Notes under the pieces: model-generated
What the model was told of the DNA's origin: nothing
The model's input: only the letters and a program-made list of their open reading frames with translations
Databases searched by the model: none
Shown here: positions 5,881-11,032 of the stretch, in pieces
Position numbering within the stretch: the stretch's first letter is position 1
Layout of the letters: the number at the start of each line of letters is the position of its first letter
Made by a program: the position numbers and the translations under genes
Assembly (NCBI GenBank): GCA_955652215.1
Contig: CATPAX010000286.1
Coordinates: 1-11,032, forward strand
Origin: an uncultured Solirubrobacteraceae bacterium
GTDB lineage: Bacteria; Actinomycetota; Thermoleophilia; Solirubrobacterales; Solirubrobacteraceae
Direction: 5' to 3'
DNA: 11,032 bases

Positions 5881-6528
5881 ATGGCCACAAGGCAAGTGGA
5901 TCAATTAGAAGGTCTCAAGCGCAGCGAGGTGCTGCGAGCCTCGCCGAGGATGTTCGACTCGGAGTTGCTCGAGCGGTTCTCGCGCGTCCACCCTGCGGTG
6001 CCGCCGATCCTTTTCGGCCCGGTGATCGTTCTCGCGCTGGTCGAGGGATTCGTCCATGGCGCCGGGTGGAGCACTCCAGCGTGGATCGCCGGCGGCTATC
6101 TCTTCTGGACGCTAACCGAGTATTGGCTTCACCGCATCGTGTTCCACTTCGAGCCCGAGAAGGGAATCGGAGCGAAGCTTCATTGGATCATCCACGGCGT
6201 CCACCACGATCACCCGAACGATCCGATGCGCCTGGTGATGCCCCCGTCGGTGAGCGTGCCGCTTGCGGCGCTGTTCGTGTGGGGCTTCTACTTGGTGATC
6301 GGCAGCCCGGGATTCATGCCGTTCGCCGCCGGCTTCCTGGGCGGCTACCTCTTCTACGACATGCTGCATTACCACGTGCACCATCATCGGCCCAAGACCG
6401 CGCTCGGCAAGCGCCTCCGCGAGCTCCACATGCGCCACCACTTCCAGAATCACGAGCGCGGCTACGGCGTCAGCGCTCCGTTCTGGGACCACGTCTTCGG
6501 CACCGCGCTGAAGAACCGCCCGCGCTGA
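5881..6528 (+). CDS. sterol desaturase / fatty acid hydroxylase family membrane protein
   Basis: 215-residue integral membrane di-iron enzyme candidate of the fatty acid hydroxylase superfamily (PF04116), closest by pattern to the bacterial/plant FA2H-like 2-hydroxylases, which add a hydroxyl group at C2 of fatty acyl chains. The His motifs are complete: HRIVFH (His84, His89), HWIIHGVHHDHP (His101, 105, 108, 109, 111), LHYHVHHH (His163, 165, 167-169) and ELHMRHHFQNH (His183, 186, 187, 191), then GYGVSAPFWDHVFGT. Hydrophobic segments at about 40-80 and 118-160 form two hairpins that place the His boxes on the cytoplasmic side. No cytochrome b5 domain is fused, so an electron donor must come from elsewhere. 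It stands alone in its direction. The acyl or carotenoid substrate cannot be told from sequence; beta-carotene-hydroxylase-like activity is an alternative. Confidence 0.88.
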   Translation: MATRQVDQLEGLKRSEVLRASPRMFDSELLERFSRVHPAVPPILFGPVIVLALVEGFVHGAGWSTPAWIAGGYLFWTLTEYWLHRIVFHFEPEKGIGAKLHWIIHGVHHDHPNDPMRLVMPPSVSVPLAALFVWGFYLVIGSPGFMPFAAGFLGGYLFYDMLHYHVHHHRPKTALGKRLRELHMRHHFQNHERGYGVSAPFWDHVFGTALKNRPR

Positions 6529-6616
6529 GCGAATCCCTGCGGCGCTGTGTCCCGGTTTCGCAGCCGGCGCCTCGCCGTGCCGTGCGGGCCGCTCTTGCCG
6601 GAACCTAGGTCGTTAG

Positions 6617-6705
6617 CGGAGAGGGCGGGATTCGAACCCGCGAAGGAGTGTTAACCCCTTACTCGCTTAGCAGGCGAGTGCCTTCAGCCACTCGGCCACC
6701 TCTCC
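6617..6705 (-). tRNA. tRNA-Ser (GCT anticodon)
   Basis: Read on the minus strand the gene starts GGAGAGG (6705-6699) and pairs with CCTCTCC (6624-6618), with discriminator G at 6617. The anticodon arm is CTCGC-CTGCTAA-GCGAG, so the anticodon is GCT. A long variable arm typical of class II serine tRNA and a T-arm CGGGTTCGAATCCCG are present. CCA is not encoded. A TACACT box lies 14 nt upstream. Confidence 0.97.
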
Positions 6706-6719
6706 CTGGGGGCTCGGCC

Positions 6720-6725
6720 AGTGTA
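6720..6725 (-). promoter_or_regulatory. -10 box (TACACT) of the tRNA-Ser(GCT) gene
   Basis: TACACT on the minus strand ends 14 nt before the first tRNA base, predicting a 5' leader of about 7 nt. The sequence between the two divergent serine tRNA genes (6706-6901) holds no protein gene that I can support. Confidence 0.4.
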
Positions 6726-6901
6726 AAGCCCAGGGGGCGGGCGCGGCGGTCGAGCCGGACCACCGAACAGCCAGGCCCTCACGGGGGGACCTGGGCGCCA
6801 CCTGAGGACTTGGCCGTCGCGATCGGTTCGACCGCAGTACCTTCTTAAGGCGCGCCAAGACAGGACGGTGCTCGAGATCGTGCTGGGGCGTCGCATCGAT
6901 C

Positions 6902-6990
6902 GGAGCGGTGGCAGAGTCAGGTTGATTGCAGCTGCCTTGAAAGCAGCCGGCCGTTCACGCGGCCCGGGGGTTCGAATCCCTCCCGCTCCG
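6902..6990 (+). tRNA. tRNA-Ser (TGA anticodon)
   Basis: Acceptor GGAGCGG (6902-6908) pairs with CCGCTCC (6983-6989), discriminator G6990. The anticodon arm GCTGC-CTTGAAA-GCAGC gives anticodon TGA. A long variable arm (GGCCG/CGGCC) and a T-arm with GGTTCGAATCC are present. CCA is not encoded. It is divergent from the tRNA-Ser(GCT) gene. Confidence 0.97.
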
Positions 6991-7104
6991 CCTGCTCCGG
7001 TGGTGCTCGCCGCGTGTTCGGAGGGACAAGCTGAGGCAGCGATCCTCATTTCGGAGGGTTGCTGGACCCCTCCGGGCTGGCATCTCAGGCGGCTGCGGTA
7101 CCTC

Positions 7105-7110
7105 TAGAAT
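7105..7110 (+). promoter_or_regulatory. -10 box (TAGAAT) of the tRNA-Arg gene
   Basis: TAGAAT ends 8 nt before the first tRNA base. The same hexamer with the same following bases (TAGAATCG) forms the promoter of the integrase gene at 7280. Confidence 0.5.
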
Positions 7111-7118
7111 CGCCGCAG

Positions 7119-7192
<74 letters not shown>

Positions 7193-7199
7193 CTGCGAC

Positions 7200-7225
7200 A
7201 GCCCCGCAATGCGGGGCTTTTGTTT
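7200..7225 (+). terminator. intrinsic terminator of the tRNA-Arg gene
   Basis: GCCCCGC (7201-7207), loop AAT, GCGGGGC (7211-7217), extended by A7200-T7218, followed by TTTTGTTT. A GC-rich stem with a T-tract only 8 nt after the tRNA. It should separate tRNA from integrase transcription. Confidence 0.9.
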
Positions 7226-7249
7226 AGTCGGAGGTGTTCGGACTTTGCG

Positions 7250-7270
7250 AAATGTCCCGAATATGTCCCG
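7250..7270 (+). repeat. two tandem ATGTCCCG repeats before the integrase promoter
   Basis: AAATGTCCCG (7250-7259) and ATATGTCCCG (7261-7270) are spaced by 11 bp, one helical turn, just before the TAGAAT box at 7280. The core GTCC(C/G) preceded by A(T/C) recurs in the phased array at 9067-9104. They may be arm-type or regulator sites for the integrase; inference only. Confidence 0.45.
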
Positions 7271-7279
7271 GGCCGGGCG

Positions 7280-7285
7280 TAGAAT
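7280..7285 (+). promoter_or_regulatory. -10 box (TAGAAT) of a leaderless integrase promoter
   Basis: TAGAAT ends 7 nt before GTG 7293, the start that best fits the protein. No Shine-Dalgarno site is present. The box and following bases match those of the tRNA-Arg promoter. Confidence 0.5.
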
Positions 7286-7292
7286 CGGCCCG

Positions 7293-8450
7293 GTGAGCGA
7301 GGTCTTCAAGTCTCCGAGCGGCCATGTTTTCCGTGTCGAGCGAGCGCGCGGACCGGTCTGGTACGCCAAGTACCGGCTCCCCGATGGCAGGCAGGTCCAG
7401 AAGAAGCTCGGACCGGCGTGGACAGGTCGAGGCCGACCCGCGAACGGCTACTTCACCAAACGTCTCGCCGAAGATTGGCTCCGCTCAGTCCTGGAGGATG
7501 CACGTCGCGGCACTCTGCCCATCACGATCCGGTCGGGCGCGACGTTCGCCGACGCGGCAGCGGAGTTCGTCCGTTACACCGAGCAGGACCGCGGATGCAA
7601 GCCGTCGACGCTGCGTGACTACCGGTCCAACCTCGAGGCGCACCTGCTGCCCGCGTTCGGCGATCAGCCCCTGGAGTCGATCACCTCCGCATCGATCGAA
7701 GCCTGGCGCGCCTCGCTCACCGCTCTCTCGGCACGCACCAAGAACAAGGTTCTGGTCGTGATGCACGGCGTCTTCCGCCGCGCCCAACACGTCTGGAGCT
7801 TGCCCGCCAACCCGGTGGCCGCGGTCGAGAAGTACCGGCAATGGTCGAGCGGCGACATCGACGTCTTTTCCCCCGAGGAGGTGCTCGCGCTCGTGCGCGC
7901 GGCCACCTCCGAGCAGGACGCCGCGATCTACCTCGTCGCCGCGTTCACCGGCCTACGCCGCGGCGAGCTACTGGCGCTGCGCTGGCGCGACGTCGACTTT
8001 GGCGGGTCAGTCATCCGCGTGCGCTCCAGCTACGCGGCCGGCCAGCTCACGACGCCCAAGTCGGGCAAGGTCCGCTCGGTCCCAATGGCGCCCGACGTAG
8101 CGGAGGCGCTTGCGCGACTCGGACAGCGCGTGAACTGGGTCGGCGACGACGACCTCGTGTTCCCCGGCGAGACCGGCTCCTACCTGGATGGGTCGGCCTT
8201 GCGTCGCCGGTATCGGACGGCGCTGGCGCGGGCGGCCCTGCGGCCGCTCCGCTTCCACGACCTGCGCCACACGTTCGGAACGCGGATGATCGCCAAGGCC
8301 GACATTCGGCGCGTTCAGGAGTGGATGGGCCACGCCGACGTCCAGACGACGATGCGCTACCTCCACTACGCGCCGCGAGCCGACGACGCCGCCCTGGTCG
8401 CCGAGGCCTTCCGGATTGACCACCCGGCGGCGACCGAAGCGCCTGCGTAG
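7293..8450 (+). CDS. int: tyrosine recombinase / phage-type integrase
   Basis: 385-residue site-specific recombinase. The N-terminal part (about 1-60; SPSGHVFRVERARGPVWYAKYRLPDGRQ) resembles the arm-binding domain. The SAM-like core-binding domain is at about 85-175 (TFADAAAEFVRYTEQ, PSTLRDYRSNLEAHLLPAFGD). The catalytic domain at about 190-370 shows all expected residues: Arg222 in TGLRRGELLALRW, Lys256 in TPKSGKVRS, His322 and Arg325 in HDLRH, His347 in MGHA and nucleophile Tyr356 in MRYLHY. It is therefore predicted active. The open frame extends upstream through the tRNA-Arg gene to 7059, so GTG 7293, with TAGAAT 7 nt before it, was chosen. Position right after a tRNA gene in the same direction marks the left end of an integrated island. 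Its TAG stop overlaps the GTG of the following broken gene (TAGTG). Confidence 0.96.
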   Translation: MSEVFKSPSGHVFRVERARGPVWYAKYRLPDGRQVQKKLGPAWTGRGRPANGYFTKRLAEDWLRSVLEDARRGTLPITIRSGATFADAAAEFVRYTEQDRGCKPSTLRDYRSNLEAHLLPAFGDQPLESITSASIEAWRASLTALSARTKNKVLVVMHGVFRRAQHVWSLPANPVAAVEKYRQWSSGDIDVFSPEEVLALVRAATSEQDAAIYLVAAFTGLRRGELLALRWRDVDFGGSVIRVRSSYAAGQLTTPKSGKVRSVPMAPDVAEALARLGQRVNWVGDDDLVFPGETGSYLDGSALRRRYRTALARAALRPLRFHDLRHTFGTRMIAKADIRRVQEWMGHADVQTTMRYLHYAPRADDAALVAEAFRIDHPAATEAPA

Positions 8451-8714
8451 TGCCTCGCATCAGCGCCTTCTTCGGGATCGTGGTCAGGATGTACTGGAAC
8501 GAGCGCGACCCACCCCATCCCCCACTTCCACGCCCAGTACGGCGAACACGCCGCTGCCATCAGCATCGACGGCCAGATCCTCGGCGGGACCTTCCCCGCC
8601 CGGCCACTCCGTCTCGTCACCGAATGAGCCGCGATGCACCGCGACGAGCTTCTTGCCAACTGGGAGCGCGCCCGGGGGCACGAGCCTCTCGAAGCGATCG
8701 AACCGCTCTCCTAA
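8450..8714 (+). pseudogene. DUF4160 gene broken by frameshift and nonsense codon
   Basis: GTG 8450 reads MPRISAFFGIVVRMYWNERD, the conserved start of DUF4160 proteins. One extra C in the run 8509-8511 then shifts the frame. In the frame beginning at 8511 it continues HPIPHFHAQYGEHAAAISIDG, GGTFPARPLRLVTE, a TGA at 8625-8627 where Trp is expected, then AAMHRDELLANWERARGHEP and LEAIEPLS to TAA 8712-8714. Repaired, it would be 87 residues, the usual length. The HFHA motif is intact. DUF4160 genes are commonly paired with DUF2442 in toxin-antitoxin-like modules; the activity is not proven to my knowledge. Two separate lesions argue for real decay rather than a single read error. The start overlaps the integrase stop, so it was formerly coupled to it. 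Confidence 0.88.
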
Positions 8715-8717
8715 GAT
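8712..8717 (+). promoter_or_regulatory. -10 box (TAAGAT) of a leaderless DUF2442 promoter
   Basis: TAAGAT ends 6 nt before the ATG at 8724. Its first three bases are also the TAA stop of the broken DUF4160 gene. The box lets the DUF2442 gene be expressed without its broken neighbour. Confidence 0.5.
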
Positions 8718-8723
8718 TCAGCC

Positions 8724-9005
8724 ATGGCTGAGATACCAGCGCTTGTACACGTCACCGGCGTCACCGTAATCGGCGACCACAGCCTGCGACTCCTCTTCGA
8801 GGACGGGATCGTCGGCGACATCTCATTCGGCGAGGATGAATGGACGGGCGTGTTCGAGCCCCTCCGCGACCCGACCCGGTTCGCCAAGGTCACGATGGAG
8901 GGCGGAACCATCGTTTGGCCGGAGGACGGGCTCGACATGGCCCCCGAGCCGCTCTACGAAGCCGCACGGAGCAACCCCGTCGCGTCCGCGGCAAGCGCTC
9001 ACTGA
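8724..9005 (+). CDS. DUF2442 protein (partner of DUF4160)
   Basis: 93 residues: VHVTGVTVIGDHSLRLLFEDG, then GDISFGEDEWTGVFEPLRDP, FAKVTMEGGTIVWPEDGLDMAPEPLYEAA. This is the DUF2442 (PF10387) pattern: a beta-rich first half (V..V....L.L.F.DG....D) and a conserved 'F..L.D...F..V......I.WP.G.D..P..LY' second half. Family members often lie next to DUF4160 genes; a role as the antitoxin or neutralising partner is plausible but not proven. No frame damage is visible, in contrast to the DUF4160 gene just upstream. The last residues (SNPVASAASAH) look non-conserved. A TAAGAT box 6 nt before the ATG suggests a leaderless mRNA. Confidence 0.9.
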   Translation: MAEIPALVHVTGVTVIGDHSLRLLFEDGIVGDISFGEDEWTGVFEPLRDPTRFAKVTMEGGTIVWPEDGLDMAPEPLYEAARSNPVASAASAH

Positions 9006-9055
9006 TCCGCGGGTGAGTTGACGGCGGGTCGACCCTGCTGACCCAGAACTACCGC

Positions 9056-9163
9056 ATTTGCAGGCAGACGTCCCAGGACGTCCCCAAGATGTCCGAAGAC
9101 GTCCCGCCCGACTGACTCGGCCCCGCCACCAGACACAATCCGCGCAGCAAAAGGCCTGCAAAT
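9056..9163. repeat. 10-bp inverted repeat bracketing the GACGTCC array
   Basis: ATTTGCAGGC (9056-9065) and GCCTGCAAAT (9154-9163) are exact reverse complements 88 bp apart, and the four-copy GACGTCC array lies between them. A separate direct repeat GCAGGCAG occurs at 9060-9067 and 9201-9208, each next to a GACGTCC copy. Possible recombination or regulator-binding arms; function unknown. Confidence 0.5.
9067..9104 (+). repeat. phased array of four GACGTCC-type repeats
   Basis: GACGTCC at 9067-9073, GACGTCC at 9077-9083, GATGTCC at 9088-9094 and GACGTCC at 9098-9104 start 10, 11 and 10 bp apart, i.e. once per helical turn. A fifth copy, GACGTCC, is at 9194-9200. The unit is related to the two ATGTCCCG copies before the integrase. 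This looks like a multi-copy protein binding site on one DNA face. It is not a CRISPR array: units are 7 bp with 3-4 bp between them. Confidence 0.6.
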
Positions 9164-9302
9164 CCACTTATCTGCCCGACGCACGTCTTCGAGGACGTCC
9201 GCAGGCAGCACACTAGTGCGTGGAGTGTATGTCGCTGTGGGGGAGGTCAGGGAGCGTCGGGGGAAGTAGGCGATGCCGGACCTCGCTGCGAACCGCGTCG
9301 GA

Positions 9303-9500
9303 GGAGCGGAGGTCAAGGGAGGGCCGTCAGGCCCTGCCGAAGGCAGCCCCGAAGGGGCGACCTTGACCGCAGCGACGACGACGCCACCATCTGAGCGAGT
9401 CCGGGAGCGCTACTGGCGGGCGAGCGCTCCAGCGTTCAGGGCGATGACGAGGCGAGCTGTCGCGCCCTTGGCGAGTTCACGGCTCCTTCGCGACGAAGGG
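9303..9500 (+). ncRNA. structured RNA, HEARO/omega-RNA-like (IscB-associated family), apparently orphan
   Basis: First domain: GGTCAAGG (9311-9318) pairs with CCTTGACC (9361-9368) and encloses three hairpins that follow each other without unpaired bases: GGGCC-gtca-GGCCC (9321-9334), TGCC-gaa-GGCA (9335-9345) and GCCCC-gaa-GGGGC (9346-9358), framed by GA on both sides. Second domain: CTGAGCG (9391-9397) pairs with CGTTCAG (9433-9439) and encloses GGAGCGCT (9404-9411) with AGCGCTCC (9423-9430). The loop bases TGGCG (9414-9418) can pair with CGCCA (9382-9386), a possible pseudoknot. Further hairpins: GCGA/TCGC (9452-9463) and CCTTCG-cga-CGAAGG (9485-9499). The GAA triloop hairpins inside a closed stem followed by a pseudoknotted stem fit my memory of HEARO (omega RNA of IscB). 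That name is by pattern recall, not a search. No iscB gene follows. Ends are approximate; strand is inferred from the likeness. Confidence 0.6.
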
Positions 9501-9807
9501 TTCGTCCAGCTCGGCGTCGGGCGCCCCCTGCGCTCGCTGTTCCAGCCGGCCGGTCGCGGCCGAACCGGCGACCGCGTTCGTGGCGGAGCGATGGCACGGT
9601 CTCGCCGGCGTGCGTGATCCCTTCGTCTAACTCGATCGTGGGCAGTCTGACCCGTCAGATGACCAAAGCGATCGCCAGCGTCAGGCGCGCTTTCCGCGCC
9701 AAGGAGGGCCTGGTGTCGGAGCGGGTTGCGTCCAACAACTGCTGTAAATACGTGTCGGGTGCTGTTAGAGCGACGGCGTAGGTTCCCTCAAGTCCTGCCA
9801 GACGATG

Positions 9808-9814
9808 AAGGAGG
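9808..9814 (+). promoter_or_regulatory. Shine-Dalgarno site of the transposase gene
   Basis: AAGGAGG ends 8 nt before GTG 9823, which makes that the likely start. The in-frame ATG at 9805 overlaps this site and has no site of its own. Confidence 0.75.
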
Positions 9815-9822
9815 CCTACGCC

Positions 9823-11032
9823 GTGAGACGCACCGTACCGCCGTCGGCGGAGATACAGGCGAATATCGACAAGTTGCTGTCCAGGGGATTGGTCGATGAT
9901 CCGCAGAAGATGCTCTCCGAGCTCGCGTGGCTCGGGGCGAGGTTGATCATTCAGCGGGCGGTCGAGGACGAGTTCGACACGTGGTTGGGTCGCGCCCGAT
10001 ACGAGCGCCGGCCGGGGGGACCGTCGGGGAAGCGCAACGGGTTCCGGCCCCGGCATTTGCAGACCGGGGAGGGTGAGCTGCGGATCGAGATCCCGCAGGC
10101 CGGTGAGGCGATGATCCCGTTCGTCTCGAAGCTGTTCCCGAAGTGGCCTTGCAAGCGGCTGGTGCGAACAGACCCGCTGAAGGCGTTGATCATCGGCGGG
10201 TTCGTCCGCGGTCTGTCGATGCGCGACATTGAGTCTTTGTGTGAGGAGGCCGGGCTCGGGAAGATCTCGAAGTCGACCGTGTCCACGATCTGCACGGAGC
10301 TTGGCGAGCGCTTCGAGGCGTTCAAACGCCGCTCGCTCTACGACGTCAACCTGGTCGTCCTGTTCCTCGACGCGATCTATCTCCCGGTCCGCCCCAGCGG
10401 CCCGAAGGAGGGCGTGATCTGCGCCTGGGGGATCACCGAGAACGGCCAGCGGGCGCTGGTTTCCGTCAGGTTGGGGATGCGGGAGGCCAAGGAGGACTGG
10501 CCCTGGCTCGGCCGCGATCTCACCAGCCGCGGGCTCGCCGCGCCGCGCCTGGTCGTGGCCGATGGCGCCCCAGGACTGATCAGCGCGGTTGAGGAGATCT
10601 GGCCGCGTGCCGATCGCCAGCACTGCGCCGTTCACCGCCTCCGCAACCTGCAGGCCAAGCTGCCCACCTCAGAGCACGACCGGATCCGCTTCAACTACTG
10701 GTCAGCGCTCAGCGAAGCGACCTCTGTCAAGGACGGCAAACTCCGCCTCCAGGTCCTCATCTCAGAACTCGAGCATCGCGGCTACGAGTCCGCCGCCCGC
10801 TGCCTCGCCGACGACCTCGACGCGCTCCTCGTGCACCTGCGCTACCCGCTCAGACACCGCGAACGGTGGCGGTCAACCAATCTCCTGGAGAGATCACTCG
10901 GGGAGGTCCGCCGCCGCACGAAGGTGATGGGCCGATTCCCCGGCGAGATGAGCTGCCTATCACTCGTCTGGGCGGTGCTCGACCTGTTCTTCAGCCACGC
11001 CAGCAACGGCGCCACGTTCACCGACGTCGACC
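9823..11032 (+). CDS. IS256-family transposase, 3' end outside window
   Basis: Open from GTG 9823 to the last base, 403 complete codons, nearly the full family length (about 390-430). It would cut and join the ends of its insertion sequence with a DDE active site: Asp183 in VVLFLDAIYLPV, Asp247 in RLVVADGAPGL and Glu356 in STNLLERSLGEVRRRTKVMGRF. Other family marks are ARYERRPGGPSGKRNGFRPR near the N terminus, the DPLKALIIGGFVRGLSMRDIE helix, and the RQHCAVHRLRNL segment after the second Asp. All catalytic residues are present and no stop interrupts the frame, so it may be active. The right end, the stop codon and the right inverted repeat lie beyond the window; the left inverted repeat could not be identified. 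The start was chosen for AAGGAGG 8 nt upstream. Confidence 0.95.
   Translation, partial: MRRTVPPSAEIQANIDKLLSRGLVDDPQKMLSELAWLGARLIIQRAVEDEFDTWLGRARYERRPGGPSGKRNGFRPRHLQTGEGELRIEIPQAGEAMIPFVSKLFPKWPCKRLVRTDPLKALIIGGFVRGLSMRDIESLCEEAGLGKISKSTVSTICTELGERFEAFKRRSLYDVNLVVLFLDAIYLPVRPSGPKEGVICAWGITENGQRALVSVRLGMREAKEDWPWLGRDLTSRGLAAPRLVVADGAPGLISAVEEIWPRADRQHCAVHRLRNLQAKLPTSEHDRIRFNYWSALSEATSVKDGKLRLQVLISELEHRGYESAARCLADDLDALLVHLRYPLRHRERWRSTNLLERSLGEVRRRTKVMGRFPGEMSCLSLVWAVLDLFFSHASNGATFTDVD
9823..11032 (+). mobile_element. IS256-family insertion sequence, partial
   Basis: Inferred from the transposase gene. The left boundary lies upstream of 9823, somewhere after the structured RNA segment, and the right boundary is outside the window, so only the coding part is given. 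It lies inside the island that begins after the tRNA-Arg gene and directly follows the orphan omega-RNA-like element, a typical accumulation of mobile DNA. Confidence 0.85.

Larger units (their letters stand above)
9006..9822. other. 817-bp region without a convincing protein gene
   Basis: Between the DUF2442 stop and the transposase start no frame shows a recognisable domain. It contains, in order: the phased GACGTCC array inside a 10-bp inverted repeat; a purine-rich stretch (9235-9270); the structured RNA-like segment (9303-9500); a GC-rich stretch; a small palindrome TCTGAC-CC-GTCAGA (9646-9659); and the leader of the IS256-family element, whose left end must lie somewhere between about 9500 and 9820 but cannot be fixed without its right end. 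Confidence 0.6.

Noticed and set aside
8416..8769. 117-residue plus-strand frame after the integrase
   Set aside because: It overlaps the integrase end and the broken DUF4160 gene in another frame; the DUF4160 residues are seen in the other two frames.
9067..9200. Possible CRISPR array
   Set aside because: Units are 7 bp with 3-4 bp between them, far too short for repeats and spacers, and no cas gene is nearby.
8999..9316. 105-residue minus-strand frame through the GACGTCC array (reads as repeated GDV)
   Set aside because: The repeats have 10/11-bp spacing that is not a multiple of three throughout, no domain is recognisable, and the frame has no good start signal. A DNA-level repeat explains it better.
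9273..9617. 114-residue plus-strand frame over the structured RNA segment
   Set aside because: Stem-loop pairing explains the sequence; the translation is Gly/Ala/Arg-rich with no motif. It is not an IscB N terminus.
9614..9781. 55-residue frame starting at GTG 9614
   Set aside because: No recognised family and no Shine-Dalgarno site. It probably spans the junction between flanking DNA and the IS left end. It could be a gene remnant, but this cannot be shown.
9655..10635. 326-residue open frame on the minus strand
   Set aside because: It is antisense to the IS256-family transposase, has low-complexity Arg/Leu/Asp-rich composition and no known motif; a GC-rich shadow frame.
8451..11032. Search for attR (copy of the tRNA-Arg 3' end)
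   Set aside because: No copy of the tRNA T-arm or acceptor sequence was seen by eye after the integrase, so the other island end is presumably outside the window.

Overview
The window is GC-rich chromosomal DNA from an actinobacterium. The gene families suggest the class Thermoleophilia (Solirubrobacterales-like); that is an inference from recognised families, not from a search. Supporting signs are an ECF42-type sigma factor with its DGPF partner, a DUF6812 protein, a small zinc-ribbon protein, a Ser/Thr-rich lipoprotein, and many starts that look leaderless (a TANNNT -10 box 6-10 nt before the start codon).

Core chromosomal part (1-7192). A truncated YCII/DGPF gene is translationally coupled to an ECF42-like sigma factor that probably begins with CTG. 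Next come a small Ala/Glu-rich protein, a convergent conserved hypothetical gene, a leftward pair (YbjQ-like, then DUF1707), a divergent His-rich lipoprotein, an Amt/MEP ammonium transporter with a TTG start, a convergent zinc-ribbon gene, a DUF6812 protein and a fatty-acid-hydroxylase-family membrane protein. Three tRNA genes follow: Ser(GCT) leftward, then Ser(TGA) and Arg(ACG) rightward. The Arg gene ends in a clear intrinsic terminator.

Accessory part (7193 to the end). A tyrosine recombinase starts about 100 bp after the tRNA-Arg gene and in the same direction, the usual layout of an island integrated at a tRNA 3' end. It is followed by a DUF4160 gene broken by a frameshift and a nonsense codon, and by its usual partner DUF2442, which is intact. 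From 9006 to 9822 there is no convincing protein gene. This stretch holds a helically phased array of GACGTCC-type repeats, a 10-bp inverted repeat around that array, and a strongly structured RNA-like segment (about 9303-9500). The last has a closed multi-hairpin domain, a second nested stem and a possible pseudoknot, and it resembles a HEARO/omega RNA of the IscB family with no iscB gene in the window. The window ends inside an IS256-family transposase gene whose DDE triad is complete.

The most interesting items are the apparently orphan omega-RNA-like element, the phased repeat array that shares its core with repeats in front of the integrase, the decayed-toxin/intact-partner pair, and the recurrent leaderless promoter arrangement.
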